A stretch of 64,000 nt of DNA from Kineosporiaceae bacterium (GCA_016794595.1 JAEUJN010000087.1:1-64000), one strand, 5' to 3'; positions 1 to 9,247 are shown, numbered from the stretch's first letter. The notes: a model not told the origin generated them from the letters alone. A program made the numbers and translations.

Positions 1-60
1 CCCCCCCGCCGTGCCGGGGGCCGCGCCCCCCCCCCCCGCGCACCCCCCCCCCCCCGGCTC
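1..60. repeat. C-homopolymer / low-complexity tract at window start
   Basis: Runs of 7, 12 and about 14 C residues occur within the first 55 bases, separated by short GC-only words. Such tracts are prone to sequencing and assembly error. The tract sits at the 3' end of the minus-strand glycosyltransferase, so it may hide a frameshift or the real stop codon. Confidence 0.8.
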
Positions 61-1356
61 ACCTGCCCGTTGCCCATCGCCCACAGTGCTTGAGCACGAG
101 GGGGTGGGGGGGCGCCCGAGCAGGAAGGGGGCGAGCACCCGCGCGCTGTGGCGCCCGTCGTGCACCTGCCGGACGAAGTCGACCCCGGCCGCCGCGCGCT
201 CCTGTGCCCAGGACCGCTCCTCGCAGACCCGCTCCAGCACCTGCCCGAGGGTGTCCACCGTGGCCTCGAGGATCGGCACGTCCGCGCCCACCGCCTCCAC
301 CACCCGGCGGCGCACCGGATCGGCGACGTGCCCGAGCACCACCCGGCCGGCCGCCAGGCCCTCGCAGGCCGCAACCCCGTAACTGCCCAGCACGAACTGG
401 TCGAGCACCACGTCGGCCTCGGCGAACACGGCCGGCATGTCGGCGTTGGCCACCCCGGCGATCCGGCGGTAGTCGAGCAATCCCTTCTCCGCCAGGCCCT
501 CCACGATCGGCTCGATCAGCTCGGTGCCCTTGAGCCGGGTGTGGGACGGCGCGTGGACCACCAGTGGACGCTCGCGCTCCAGTGGCACCGAGCCGGCGCT
601 CCACCGGGCCAGATCGAGCACCACGGGCAACCACGTCGCCCGCGGGACGTCGTCCAGCAGGTCGGGGGTGGAGACGAACGTCGGGCCGTCGTGCCCTCGG
701 ATGATCGCCCCCAGCCGCTCGGCCTGCTCCTCGAGCCGGACCGCCAGGTCCCAGTCGGGGTCGGTGAACGGCGAGTAGGGGTACCGCGAGGCGTGGCCCG
801 AGGGCAGCCGAACGTCGGAGCCGTGGGCCACCATGGCCACCGCCAGCCCGGCCGCGCGCAGCCGGCTCACCTCGACCGCCACATCGGCGCCCCGGGCGAA
901 CCCCAGCACGGGCCTGACCGCCTCGATCAGCACGTGGGTGAAGTGCCGCGGGACGTAGTCCTCCTGCTGCAGACCCCAGGCAGCGGAGCGGTACACCGCC
1001 GCCGGCACCCCGTAGTCATGGGGATAGTCGAAGCCGTCCTCGCGGGTGAACATGAACACCTGGACGCCGACCCGGTCGAGCTCGCGCTCGACCGCCCGCC
1101 CCCATTCCCAGCCCTGGCCGCCGAAGTTGGCCGGTCCGATCAGCAGCCGGACCGGGGCCGTGGGCGGGGCGGGTCGCGGTGGCAACGGAACGGCCTCGGG
1201 TGGCGCGACGGACGCGGCGACCGGGCGGCGCCGAACCGACCGCAGGATCACCCCGCGTGATCGCCTCAGGGCCTGGCGGACGGGCCCCGGGAGGCGCCGG
1301 GCTGCTCGGACGGCGAGACTGGTCAACATTCCCGGCACGCTGCTCACTGTAGCCAT
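1..1356 (-). CDS. Glycosyltransferase (GT4/GT1-like), 3' end cut by window edge
   Basis: This frame is open from an ATG at 1356 to base 1, at least 452 codons, with no stop. The protein reads as a GT-B glycosyltransferase. An N-terminal basic segment is followed by a nucleotide-fold start (LLIGPANFGGQGWEWGRAVE), a central HGSD segment, then HAPSHTRLKGTELI and a donor-site-like stretch FAEADVVLDQFVLGSYGVAACEGLAAG. It diverges from the glycosyltransferase at 1487 and presumably belongs to the same surface-polysaccharide locus. The last 20 or so codons fall in a poly-C tract on the plus strand (glycines and prolines) and look unlike the rest, so the true C-terminus may be distorted. The exact sugar substrate cannot be told. 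Confidence 0.8.
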   Translation of the reverse strand, partial: MATVSSVPGMLTSLAVRAARRLPGPVRQALRRSRGVILRSVRRRPVAASVAPPEAVPLPPRPAPPTAPVRLLIGPANFGGQGWEWGRAVERELDRVGVQVFMFTREDGFDYPHDYGVPAAVYRSAAWGLQQEDYVPRHFTHVLIEAVRPVLGFARGADVAVEVSRLRAAGLAVAMVAHGSDVRLPSGHASRYPYSPFTDPDWDLAVRLEEQAERLGAIIRGHDGPTFVSTPDLLDDVPRATWLPVVLDLARWSAGSVPLERERPLVVHAPSHTRLKGTELIEPIVEGLAEKGLLDYRRIAGVANADMPAVFAEADVVLDQFVLGSYGVAACEGLAAGRVVLGHVADPVRRRVVEAVGADVPILEATVDTLGQVLERVCEERSWAQERAAAGVDFVRQVHDGRHSARVLAPFLLGRPPTPSCSSTVGDGQRAGEPGGGGCAGGGGAAPGTAGG

Positions 1357-1486
1357 GCAACCCAAACACGTTGAGCGACAGGCGGACAACGATACGTTTA
1401 GTGACGAGTCCGGGTGTGGTCTAGAGTTGCACCGGATCGCAACCACCCGGGTTTCCGCCCACCCGAGCCATCTGGGGAGAAGGCGC
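1357..1486. promoter_or_regulatory. Divergent promoter region between two glycosyltransferase genes
   Basis: This 130-base region separates a minus-strand start (1356) from a plus-strand start (1487). A TAGAGT hexamer at 1422-1427 is a plausible plus-strand -10 element. A purine-rich GGGGAGAAGG at 1474-1483 is a good Shine-Dalgarno for the ATG at 1487. A TATCGT on the minus strand near 1390 could serve the other gene. The -35 elements are not convincing. Confidence 0.4.
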
Positions 1487-2926
1487 ATGTCGGATCGGCG
1501 CGACGCGCCGCACCTGCTCTACGTGGCATGGGGGTTTCCCCCTTCGCGAGGGGGCGGGGTCTACCGGGCGCTGGCGACGGCCAACTCCTTCGCCCGCGCG
1601 GGGTGGCGGGTCACCGTCCTGACCGCCGAGCGTGACGCGTTCGAGCGCTACACCGGGCTGGACGCCACGCTCGAGGACCACGTCGACCCGAGCATCCGGA
1701 TCGAGCGCCTGCCGTTCTCGTGGCCCCTGCTGGACACCGACATCCGGCGCTACTCCTGGCTGCGGGCCCACGACCCGGCGCGCTGGCGCAAGCGACATGT
1801 CGCGCGGGACACCGCGGACTTCCCCGAGGCGGGGTACGGGCCCTGGCGCAAGGTGCTCGAGCAGGCGGCGCTGGCCATCCATCGTGCCGATCCGGTCGAT
1901 CTGACCGTGGCCACCGCGAATCCCAACGTGGACTTCACCGCCGCCTGGGTGCTGCACCAGCGGCACGGCGTCCCGTACGTCATGGACTACCGCGATGCCT
2001 GGCTGCTGGACGTCTTCGACGGCGGCATGCTGCACGAGGAGGGCAGCCGGGCCGCGAACTGGGAACGCGACCTGATGGGTGCCGTCCACGAGGTGTGGTT
2101 CGTCAACGAGCCGATCCGGGCCTGGCACCAGCAGCGCTACCCCGCCGCCGCCGAGCGGATGCACGTGGTGTCCAACGGGTTCGACCCCGAACTGGCCCCA
2201 CCGGCCCGGCACCACGCCCCGGACCCCGATCGGGGACTGACCTTCGGCTACCTGGGCACGATCAGCCCGAAGGTGCCCCTGGCGGAGCTGATCGAGGGCT
2301 GGCGCCTGGCCCGGGCCCAGGACGACGTCGTGGCCGGGGGACGCATCCGGCTGCACGGCTACCTGGGCTACTACGCCGCCCCCCGCGCCGACCTGGCCGC
2401 CCTGGTCGAGGACGCCGCCGATGCCGCGGTGAGTTACGCGGGCCCGGTCGGCAAGACCGAGATCGCCGCGGTCTACGAGTCCTTCGACATCCTGATGCTG
2501 GTGATCGGTGCCGGGCGGTACGTGACCAGCGGCAAGGTGTTCGAGTACATCGCCACCGGCATGCCGATCGTCTCCGTCCACGACCCGGTGAACGCTGCCT
2601 CGGACGTGCTGCGCGAGTACCCGATGTGGTTCCCGGTACGCGACCTCGAGCCGGCCTCGATCGCCGAGGCCCTGGTGGCCGCGGCCCATGCCGCGCTGAC
2701 CGCGGACGACGACCTGCGCGACCGGTGCCGGGCGTTCGCCGCCGCGTACACCCGCGATCTCCAACTGCAACCCCGGGTGAGCGAACTCACCGTGACCATC
2801 GGTGGCCTGCCCGTGCCCGGGCCGGTCGTGCCGGCCATCGAGGCCGTCGCCGAGGATCCCGCCCTCACCGGTGACGGGGCCGCGCCGGCGGAGTTGGCCG
2901 GGGCACCCACGGGTGAGCCGCGATGA
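1487..2926 (+). CDS. Glycosyltransferase family 4-like protein
   Basis: This 479-residue GT-B glycosyltransferase probably adds a sugar to a cell-surface polysaccharide in the cytoplasm. It opens with YVAWGFPPSRGGGVYR, typical of GT4-type N-domains, has PYVMDYRDAW near residue 160, and starts its C-domain at FGYLGTISPKVPLAELIEGW. The donor-binding region includes TSGKVFEYIATGMPIVSV. The ATG at 1487 was chosen because GGGGAGAAGG lies 4 bases upstream; the frame is open further upstream but that part is compositionally non-coding. The stop overlaps the next gene by 4 bases (ATGA), indicating translational coupling. It is clearly paralogous to the protein at 13659-14966. The last 35 residues are P/A/E-rich and probably unstructured. 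Confidence 0.88.
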   Translation: MSDRRDAPHLLYVAWGFPPSRGGGVYRALATANSFARAGWRVTVLTAERDAFERYTGLDATLEDHVDPSIRIERLPFSWPLLDTDIRRYSWLRAHDPARWRKRHVARDTADFPEAGYGPWRKVLEQAALAIHRADPVDLTVATANPNVDFTAAWVLHQRHGVPYVMDYRDAWLLDVFDGGMLHEEGSRAANWERDLMGAVHEVWFVNEPIRAWHQQRYPAAAERMHVVSNGFDPELAPPARHHAPDPDRGLTFGYLGTISPKVPLAELIEGWRLARAQDDVVAGGRIRLHGYLGYYAAPRADLAALVEDAADAAVSYAGPVGKTEIAAVYESFDILMLVIGAGRYVTSGKVFEYIATGMPIVSVHDPVNAASDVLREYPMWFPVRDLEPASIAEALVAAAHAALTADDDLRDRCRAFAAAYTRDLQLQPRVSELTVTIGGLPVPGPVVPAIEAVAEDPALTGDGAAPAELAGAPTGEPR

Positions 2927-3654
2927 GGGTCATGCTGCTCAGTGCCGGGACCGCGCTGTCCGCCGGCCGGCTGGCCGAGATCCGCGAGGCCCTGGTGGCC
3001 GCCGGGAGCGGCCCGGTCGACCTCGACCTGTTCGTCTGGCGGGCGATGGAGTCCAGGACGGGTCTGCGCTCGGCCACCGTGCTGGGCCCGACCACGACGT
3101 ACGTCCCGCCGGCCCCCAAACCCCCGGCTGCGACGTCCCCGGCGCCGACGGCCCGAGCGGCCACGCCCGCCGGGACACCGGCTGCCGGACGAAGGATCTC
3201 GGCGGAGCAGGCGATGGCCCCGCCGGAGGACCCCTCCAGTGACCCCGCCGAGGATGCCGACGGCCCGAGCACGGCGGCGGCGCTGCTGACCGAGGTGGCC
3301 GATGCGGCTCCGGTGGCCGTGCGCAAGGCCGCCGGCACGGTGCGCTGGGGGACCAAACGCAAGATCATTCAGGTGCGGCGCAGCAAGCCCTACCAGGCGG
3401 TGAGGCGCACCATCCGCGGTGGGGTGGCCCGGCAGTTCGCCGCCCGGGCCCATCGCGACTCGGCGGTCCTGGCCTGCGCACGCAACAGCCAGGTGATCGT
3501 CGCCCTCGATTCCGGAGCGGTGGCGGCCGCCTGGTGGATCGCCAAGCGGGTCCCCGGGCCGCCGGTGGTGTTCGGGCTACCCGCCGCCGAACGGGAACTG
3601 AGGGCAATGACGCGCCACCCCTCCACGGGGGCCGGGCAGTCACCGGTCAGCTGA
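2923..3654 (+). CDS. Hypothetical protein coupled to glycosyltransferase
   Basis: This 243-residue protein has no family I recognise with confidence. It begins with a Rossmann-like strand and loop (MRVMLLSAGTALSAGRLAEI). A proline/alanine-rich low-complexity linker follows (about residues 62-105), then a strongly basic helical segment (TKRKIIQVRRSKPYQAVRRT). It ends with VIVALDSGAVAAAWWIAKRV and PPVVFGLP, which look like an alpha/beta fold. There is no signal peptide or membrane segment. Its ATG overlaps the stop of the upstream glycosyltransferase, so the two are probably co-translated and functionally linked. The arrangement resembles the C-terminal module of the 661-residue glycosyltransferase at 11663-13648. 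Confidence 0.7.
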   Translation: MRVMLLSAGTALSAGRLAEIREALVAAGSGPVDLDLFVWRAMESRTGLRSATVLGPTTTYVPPAPKPPAATSPAPTARAATPAGTPAAGRRISAEQAMAPPEDPSSDPAEDADGPSTAAALLTEVADAAPVAVRKAAGTVRWGTKRKIIQVRRSKPYQAVRRTIRGGVARQFAARAHRDSAVLACARNSQVIVALDSGAVAAAWWIAKRVPGPPVVFGLPAAERELRAMTRHPSTGAGQSPVS

Positions 3655-3729
3655 CGCCCTCGCGACGTCCACACCAGTGCCGTGTGCGAGACCGCGCCAC
3701 CGATCCTCTCGCCCGATCCCGCGCCGGCC

Positions 3730-5244
3730 TCAGAACTGGAAGTAGAGAAACTCACTGGGGCCACCGATCATGCGCGCGCCCACTCCCAGGAGGACGCCGG
3801 CGCCGACCGCGACCCGCCAGTCGAGGTGCACCAGGGTCAACCGCGACGGGTTGCCCAGCGCGCGATAGCCGGGAGTGTCCAGGGCGATGTCGAACCGGTG
3901 CAGGATCTCCTGACTGTTCGGGGCCGCCAGAGCGATCCCGAAGGCCACGGCGAGCGTCAGGAGGGCGCTCGGGGTCAACGCGTCGAGGTTCTCGGCCCCC
4001 AGGCCCAGCCGCTCGGCGATCCCTGCCAACGGCCCGACCGCCGGCATCCCGAACCCGTTACCCCCGAACATGCCTCGCCACATGGCCAGCGTCGAGGCCA
4101 ACGAATCGGCCCGGAACGGGACCCACGCCAGCACCACGAACACGAAGGTGAGGGCCCAACCGACCAGCTTCGGGATGGCGACCAGGTGAACCCGACGACC
4201 GAGATCGTTCCACCCGTGGGCGATCCCCTGGGCAGCGGCGTGCAGGCTGCCCCAGATCACGAACGTCCAGCCGGCGCCGTGCCAGATCCCCCCGAGCACC
4301 ATGGTCGCCAGCAGGTTGACGTAGCGCCGGGACGGACCTTTTCGGTTGCCGCCCAGGGGGATGTAGACGTAATCGCGCAGGAACCGCGACAGAGTGATGT
4401 GCCAGCGGCGCCAGAAATCGATGATGCTCAACGCCTTGTACGGCGAGTTGAAGTTGATCGGGAGCTTGATCCCCAGCATTTGCGAGGCACCGATTGCCAT
4501 GTCGCAGTACCCCGAGAAGTCGAAGTAGATCTGCATGGCATAGGCAAATGCGCCCACCCAGGCGGTCACGAGCCCGGGTGGGCTGACCGCGGCACGACTG
4601 AAGACGTCCGTGGCGACCGCCCCGCACGGGTCGGCGAGCACCGTCTTCTTCACCAGCCCGATGGCGAAGATGATCAGCCCCGAACAGATGCGGCGCAGGG
4701 TGTCCCGCGCAGGGGCCCTGAATTGGGGCAGCATCTCGCCGTGATGCAGGATCGGACCGGCGATCAGGTGCGGGAAGTAGGACACGAACAGCAGGTAGGA
4801 CACAAAGCTGCGTTCGCGCGTCGCCCCCCGGCGGACGTCGACCAGGTAGGCGATCTGGGTGAAGGTGTAGAACGAGATCCCGATCGGCAGGACCACGTGC
4901 AGGGCGGGCACCTCGGCACCGGCCCACCGGAGCTGATCGGTCACGAACACCGCGTACTTGTAGTAGCCGAGCAGGCCCAGGTTCCCGACCACGCCGGCCG
5001 CCAGCCACACCCCGGATCGATCGGGCGGCGCCGCGCTGATCGCCTGCCCGAGCAAGAAGTTGGCGACCACGGAGACGGCGAGCAGCCAGGGGTAGGTGTG
5101 CTCACCGCTGACGTAGAACACGTACGAGGCCACCGCGAGCCAGGCGATGGACAAGGACACCGGCAGGGTGCGAGCCAGGAGCCAGTAGCCGCCGACGACG
5201 ATCGGCAGGAACACGCACAGGAACTGGAACGAGTTGAACAGCAT
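3730..5244 (-). CDS. MBOAT family O-acyltransferase
   Basis: This 504-residue multi-pass membrane O-acyltransferase is of the AlgI/DltB type and transfers acyl (often acetyl) groups to extracytoplasmic polysaccharides. It starts MLFNSFQFLCVFLPIVV, typical of the family. The signature region reads NFNSPYKALSIIDFWRRWHI then FLRDYVYIPLGGNRKG. The presumed catalytic histidine lies in GGIWHGAGWTFVIWGSLHA. About ten hydrophobic segments are visible and the length matches the AlgI family. Its ATG is 3 bases after the stop of the SGNH-like gene, so the two form an acyl-transfer pair. It is the last gene of the minus-strand polysaccharide run. Confidence 0.93.
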   Translation of the reverse strand: MLFNSFQFLCVFLPIVVGGYWLLARTLPVSLSIAWLAVASYVFYVSGEHTYPWLLAVSVVANFLLGQAISAAPPDRSGVWLAAGVVGNLGLLGYYKYAVFVTDQLRWAGAEVPALHVVLPIGISFYTFTQIAYLVDVRRGATRERSFVSYLLFVSYFPHLIAGPILHHGEMLPQFRAPARDTLRRICSGLIIFAIGLVKKTVLADPCGAVATDVFSRAAVSPPGLVTAWVGAFAYAMQIYFDFSGYCDMAIGASQMLGIKLPINFNSPYKALSIIDFWRRWHITLSRFLRDYVYIPLGGNRKGPSRRYVNLLATMVLGGIWHGAGWTFVIWGSLHAAAQGIAHGWNDLGRRVHLVAIPKLVGWALTFVFVVLAWVPFRADSLASTLAMWRGMFGGNGFGMPAVGPLAGIAERLGLGAENLDALTPSALLTLAVAFGIALAAPNSQEILHRFDIALDTPGYRALGNPSRLTLVHLDWRVAVGAGVLLGVGARMIGGPSEFLYFQF

Positions 5245-5247
5245 GGG

Positions 5248-6225
5248 TCACAGCACCGCCGACACGCTCGTCGCGACCGTGTCCCGGCCCCGCTCGCCCA
5301 GGTGACCGCACGCACACCAGCGGTCGGCGAATCCCGCCGGTTCGACCGCGTCGGTCAGGTCGAGCACGTTCACATTCCCGCGACGCAGTTCGCCGACCGC
5401 CCGGCGGGCATTGGCCGTGATCTGCTGCGCCAAAGCCGGCTCGAGCGAGGCGACGTCGCGGGTGTCGACGGGCAGCAGGACGACGTGCAGCCGCTTGCCC
5501 GCCTGCGCAGCGCGCTGCTGCAACTCCACCAGATCGGCGATCGCGTTCGGCTGGGGACCCACCTGGACGTAGGAGTTCCAGTACGCGGCCTCGATGAAGT
5601 GCAGGTCGTGCCCGAGGGTCTCGGGGCAGGTCCGCAGCGACTTCTCCACCGAGAAGTAGCGCTGCTTGATGCCGCCGTAGTCGGGATAGGTGACGCCCTC
5701 GTAGGTGAAGGGACCCTCCTGCGCACCCGGTTGGGACAGCACCGACCAGGACCAGCCGCGGGCGCCGAGGTCGTTCACCGCCAGGTCGCCCGCGGCCATC
5801 CGGAAGAACGCCTGCTCCCGCAGGTCGGGCAGGCCGGTGGCCGCCAGTTGGAAGAGCGAGACGAACATCATGACGTCCGCGACGTCCGAACGGCGCAGCG
5901 CGAGGGCCGCGTTGTCGACCGTCTCGAACCAGCCCTGGCCCGGGCGGTCCAGCCGCCACACCGGCCGCCCGGCGCGGTCGGCGATCATCGCCGGCAGCTG
6001 GCGTCGATCGGCATCGCAGACCGAGACGTGTGACATCACCGAGTTACCGGTGACGGCGACCTGGCCGCTGACCCCCGACCGGCCCAGGAGCAGGCGGAAG
6101 GTGGTGGCGGCCGTCGTCCGGCTCGGCAGGGGCACCAGGCAGACCACGCTCGCCACCACCAGCGCGACAGCAACGAAGGTGGCGGTGACTCGTGACCGCG
6201 GTCGCCGGGCCAGGTGACGCGCCAT
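5248..6225 (-). CDS. SGNH/AlgX-like membrane-anchored protein, MBOAT partner
   Basis: This 325-residue protein has one N-terminal transmembrane segment (VTATFVAVALVVASVVCLVPL) and an extracytoplasmic domain. Near residue 60, TGNSVMSHVSVCDADRRQLP sits where SGNH hydrolases carry their first block. Near the C-terminus, FADRWCACGHLGERGRDTVA supplies the D-x(n)-H pair of the last block. In AlgJ/AlgX- and DltD-like systems such proteins complete acylation started by an MBOAT partner, which follows 3 bases downstream. The ATG at 6225 (MARHLARRPRSR) was preferred because the longer frame adds 48 residues unlike any export signal. The GDSL serine is not in canonical context, so catalysis is inferred. 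Confidence 0.75.
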   Translation of the reverse strand: MARHLARRPRSRVTATFVAVALVVASVVCLVPLPSRTTAATTFRLLLGRSGVSGQVAVTGNSVMSHVSVCDADRRQLPAMIADRAGRPVWRLDRPGQGWFETVDNAALALRRSDVADVMMFVSLFQLAATGLPDLREQAFFRMAAGDLAVNDLGARGWSWSVLSQPGAQEGPFTYEGVTYPDYGGIKQRYFSVEKSLRTCPETLGHDLHFIEAAYWNSYVQVGPQPNAIADLVELQQRAAQAGKRLHVVLLPVDTRDVASLEPALAQQITANARRAVGELRRGNVNVLDLTDAVEPAGFADRWCACGHLGERGRDTVATSVSAVL

Positions 6226-6394
6226 CGGAGCAGGCGGCGTCAAGTCGACAGTCCTCAACCGCGGGCCCCCTCTCACACGTACACCCGGGGTGAATACCGC
6301 GCCCGACCCTAGCGCACCCCCGGTGTCGCCACTGCGACATTGCGTCACTGCTCGCCCCGGATTGCCCACCTCGGTCGTCGCCGCCCGGGCAGGC

Positions 6395-7501
6395 TCACCG
6401 GTGGACCAGCGAGCTCACCTCCGCCGCGAACCGGTCGTAGTCGTTCCCGCGGGGCACCAGGGACGCCGCGGCGCGCCAGGCGGCCAACCGCACCGGCTGG
6501 TCGGCCAACTCCCGCATGACCTCGGCGGTCGCCGCTGCGCAGCCGGACCCGGTCGGCACCACGACTCCCACCTGCTGCTCCCGGACGATGCGCGCCTGGC
6601 GCGGCAGGTCCGTGCAGATCACCCCCAGCCCGGCGGCCAGGTACTCCCCCAGCTTGCTCGGTACCGCGTCCCGGAAGGCCGGGGTGTCCTGCAGCAGGCA
6701 CAGCCCGACCCAGGCCCCTGCCGCCAGTGCCCAGGCGGCCCGCGGCGGCATCCGCCCGTGCAGCACCACCCGGCCCGCGACGTCCGGGGCGGTCAGCCGT
6801 TCGGCCAGGGCCGGCGCGTCGGCCGCGGCCACCGGCCCGACCAGGTCCAGCCGCCACCCCGCGGCGGCGGCGGCCTCGACCATGGCGAACACCCCTCGGC
6901 TGGCGCGCAGGTCACCGATGTAGATCGCCCGGGGAACCGGTTCGGGGGCAACAGGTTCGGGGATCATGGACAGGTCCGGCAGGTTGCGCAGCACCACCCG
7001 ACGGCGAGCCGTCGCCGGCGGCACGTGCTCATCGGCCACCACGGTCAGATCGGCTCGGCGGGCCGCGACGCCGGCCACCCGCACCAGCACCGAGGCCACC
7101 ACCCCGGCCGGTCCTCGGGCCCACGCCCGGTCGCGGAGCAGGGCGCCGTAGTCCTCGTGCACGTCGACCACCAGCCGCCGTCGGCGCAGGCGGGCGGCGG
7201 GCCAGGCGGCCAGCGCGCCGTCCGGGTCGAGGGTCATCAGCACCCGGCCGCGCGCCTGCCAGCCCAGCCCCAGGGCGAGCAGCGCCCGTCCGAGCGGACC
7301 GCGGCGCGCGACGGCGACCACCTGCGCCCCGTCCGGCCCCGCGCCGGCATCACCCAGGCCGTAGACCTCCACCCGCAGGCCGGCCCGGTGCAGGGCCGCC
7401 ACCTCGCGGTGCAGCCGGGCATCGGCCACGTCGTGACCGCTGGTGAGGATCGAGACGTCGGGCGCGTCGGCGTGCGGGGCGGGAACCGGCGAGGCCGTCA
7501 C
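6395..7501 (-). CDS. Glycosyltransferase (GT-B fold)
   Basis: This 368-residue protein opens with DVSILTSGHDVADARLHREVAALHRAG, a pattern of GT4-type enzymes, followed by LVVDVHEDYGALL. The C-terminal domain has AIYIGDLRASRGVF, VVLHGRMPP and a donor-site segment PAFRDAVPSKLGEYLAAGLGVICTD with the acidic residue expected in EX7E-type sites. The start is a GTG overlapping the stop of the ABC ATPase by 4 bases, so the gene is translationally coupled to the exporter. It probably adds a residue to the exported polysaccharide. The substrate is unknown. Confidence 0.85.
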   Translation of the reverse strand: MTASPVPAPHADAPDVSILTSGHDVADARLHREVAALHRAGLRVEVYGLGDAGAGPDGAQVVAVARRGPLGRALLALGLGWQARGRVLMTLDPDGALAAWPAARLRRRRLVVDVHEDYGALLRDRAWARGPAGVVASVLVRVAGVAARRADLTVVADEHVPPATARRRVVLRNLPDLSMIPEPVAPEPVPRAIYIGDLRASRGVFAMVEAAAAAGWRLDLVGPVAAADAPALAERLTAPDVAGRVVLHGRMPPRAAWALAAGAWVGLCLLQDTPAFRDAVPSKLGEYLAAGLGVICTDLPRQARIVREQQVGVVVPTGSGCAAATAEVMRELADQPVRLAAWRAAASLVPRGNDYDRFAAEVSSLVHR

Positions 7502-8379
7502 AGATCCTCGAGGTTGAAGGCGTCCTCGCCGACCTCCATGAACCGGTTGTAGGCCGAGATCACGTCCTCGGGGTCACCGTGCATCATCAGCTTGCCCTGG
7601 TGCAGCCAGATGGCGTCGTTGCACAGTTCACGCACGCTGGCGAGGGCGTGGCTGACCAGGAACATCGCCCGCGAGCTCTTCATCAGCTCGCTCATCTTGG
7701 CGGTGGCCTTGCGCTTGAAGACCGCGTCCCCGGCCGACAGCGCCTCGTCGATCATCAGGATGTCCGGCTTCATGTGCACCGCGACCGAGAACGCCAGCCG
7801 GCTGAACATCCCCGAGGAGTAGGTGCGCATCGGGGCGTCCATGAACTCGCCGATGTCGGCGAACTCGGCCACCTCGTCGGCGCGCTCCTCGACCTCCCGG
7901 CGGCTGAGCCCCGAGGCGAGCCCGCCGAGGATGACGTTCTCCCGCCCCGACAACTGGCCGTTGAACCCGACCCCGAGGGCGAGCAGGGTACTCACCCGGC
8001 CGTGCACCTCGATCCGCCCGGACGTGGGCGGCAGGATGCCTGCCATCGCGCGCATCAGGGTCGACTTGCCGGCGCCATTGGCCCCGATGATCCCCAGCGA
8101 GGTCCCCACCGGGACGTCGAAGGTGACGCTCTTGACCGCCTCGATCTCCTTGACGGCCTTCTGCCCGCGCCCGAACCGCACGATGGCGTTCTTGAAGGTC
8201 GGCACTCGCTCGAACGTCGTCCGATAGGTGATCGAGACGTTCTGGACCCGGACGGCGACCGGCCCGGCCGCCCGCTCGGCCCGGGCTGCCGCACGCTGCG
8301 CGCGGGCCGCCTGGCGGGCCAGCTCCGCCTCGTCCATGGGGTCCACGATGACCTGCTCAGATGCGGACAGCGAAATCAC
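7498..8379 (-). CDS. Polysaccharide ABC exporter, ATP-binding subunit (Wzt/TagH-like)
   Basis: This 293-residue cytoplasmic ATPase energises polysaccharide export through the permease encoded just upstream. Visible motifs are Walker A GANGAGKST, the signature YSSGMFSRLAF, Walker B ILMIDEALSAGD and the switch histidine in FLVSHALASV. The long spacing before the core and the YRTTFERVPTFKNAI segment fit the Wzt/TagH class of O-antigen and teichoic acid exporters. No C-terminal carbohydrate-binding extension is present. The GTG at 8379 overlaps the permease gene by 23 bases; an ATG at 8337 (MDEAELARQ) is an equally good start. An A/R-rich stretch near residues 20-40 may be a helix. Confidence 0.92.
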   Translation of the reverse strand: MISLSASEQVIVDPMDEAELARQAARAQRAAARAERAAGPVAVRVQNVSITYRTTFERVPTFKNAIVRFGRGQKAVKEIEAVKSVTFDVPVGTSLGIIGANGAGKSTLMRAMAGILPPTSGRIEVHGRVSTLLALGVGFNGQLSGRENVILGGLASGLSRREVEERADEVAEFADIGEFMDAPMRTYSSGMFSRLAFSVAVHMKPDILMIDEALSAGDAVFKRKATAKMSELMKSSRAMFLVSHALASVRELCNDAIWLHQGKLMMHGDPEDVISAYNRFMEVGEDAFNLEDL

Positions 8380-9247
8380 GCTCCCGGGACATGAAGTACC
8401 ACGCTCCGGCCACGGCCGCGATCAGCGTCCAACTCACCGCGGCGACCCACATGTGCCAGTTCGGCATGCGCGAGCCGACCAGCAGCTCGGTGAACCCACC
8501 GAGCAGGGAGTACAGCGGGTTGAGGTACAGCAGGTGTTCGGCGCCCGCCTTGGCCGCGTAGGCGTGCAACCGGTCGACGGTCAGGATCACCGGCGACAGG
8601 TACAGCCAGATCCGGATGAAGTACGGCAGGAACGCCGCCGTGTCCCGGAAGTAGACCTGCAGCGTCGCGAAGATCGCCGCCAGCCCGGCCGAGAAGACCA
8701 CGATCATGGCGAGGAAGACCAGCGAGAGCAGGGTCAACCAGGTGAACTGACGGCTGTCGGCGAAGAGGTAGAACACCAGCCAGACCGGCAGCGTCGGCAG
8801 GAACCGGTAGAACGCGGTCCGCACCGATGACAACGGCAGGAGCAGCCGGGGGAACGCGGTGTTCAGCAACAGCCGCCCACCTCCGACCACCGAGGCCGCG
8901 CCGGTGCCCATGCAGCCGCTGATGAAGTAGAAGGTGAACAGGCCCGCGGTGAGATGGGCGAAGAAGTCCATCCCCTGGGACTGCCCGGAGAGCACGTTGA
9001 CCAGCAGGTAGTAGACCAGCGCCAGCAGCAGCGGGTTGAGCACCAACCAGACCTGACCGAACACGGTTCGGGTGTTGGCTGCTCGGATCCCCGATCGGGA
9101 CAGCTCCGAGGCGAACTCGCGACGTTCCCACAGCTCGCGGAAGTACGGGCCGATCTTCTTCGGCAAGCCGGCGCGGTGCGGTTCGTAGACGTGCACGTCG
9201 GCCACCGTCCCGGTCGGCCGCAGGGGCGCCGGATGGCTGCTGGTCAT
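8357..9247 (-). CDS. Polysaccharide ABC exporter, permease subunit (Wzm/TagG-like)
   Basis: This 296-residue ABC-2 type membrane protein forms the channel for the ATPase at 7498-8379. An N-terminal cytoplasmic helix (ELWERREFASELSRSGIRA) precedes VFGQVWLVLNPLLLALVYYLLV, the usual first membrane segment of Wzm-like permeases. Five to six hydrophobic spans follow, with YFRDTAAFLPYFIRIWLYLSPVIL as the characteristic late segment. The ATG at 9247 is supported by family alignment of the N-terminus. Flanking glycosyltransferases indicate an exported glycan rather than a drug substrate. Confidence 0.92.
   Translation of the reverse strand: MTSSHPAPLRPTGTVADVHVYEPHRAGLPKKIGPYFRELWERREFASELSRSGIRAANTRTVFGQVWLVLNPLLLALVYYLLVNVLSGQSQGMDFFAHLTAGLFTFYFISGCMGTGAASVVGGGRLLLNTAFPRLLLPLSSVRTAFYRFLPTLPVWLVFYLFADSRQFTWLTLLSLVFLAMIVVFSAGLAAIFATLQVYFRDTAAFLPYFIRIWLYLSPVILTVDRLHAYAAKAGAEHLLYLNPLYSLLGGFTELLVGSRMPNWHMWVAAVSWTLIAAVAGAWYFMSRERDFAVRI

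Noticed and set aside
148-1260. 370-codon plus-strand frame rich in H, Q, R, P and D
   Set aside because: It mirrors the minus-strand glycosyltransferase codon for codon. Its composition is typical of antisense frames in GC-rich genomes and it has no motifs.
3682-6033. 783-codon plus-strand frame opposite the acyltransferase genes
   Set aside because: It is an antisense shadow; the MBOAT and SGNH-like proteins on the other strand have clear motifs and coupled starts.
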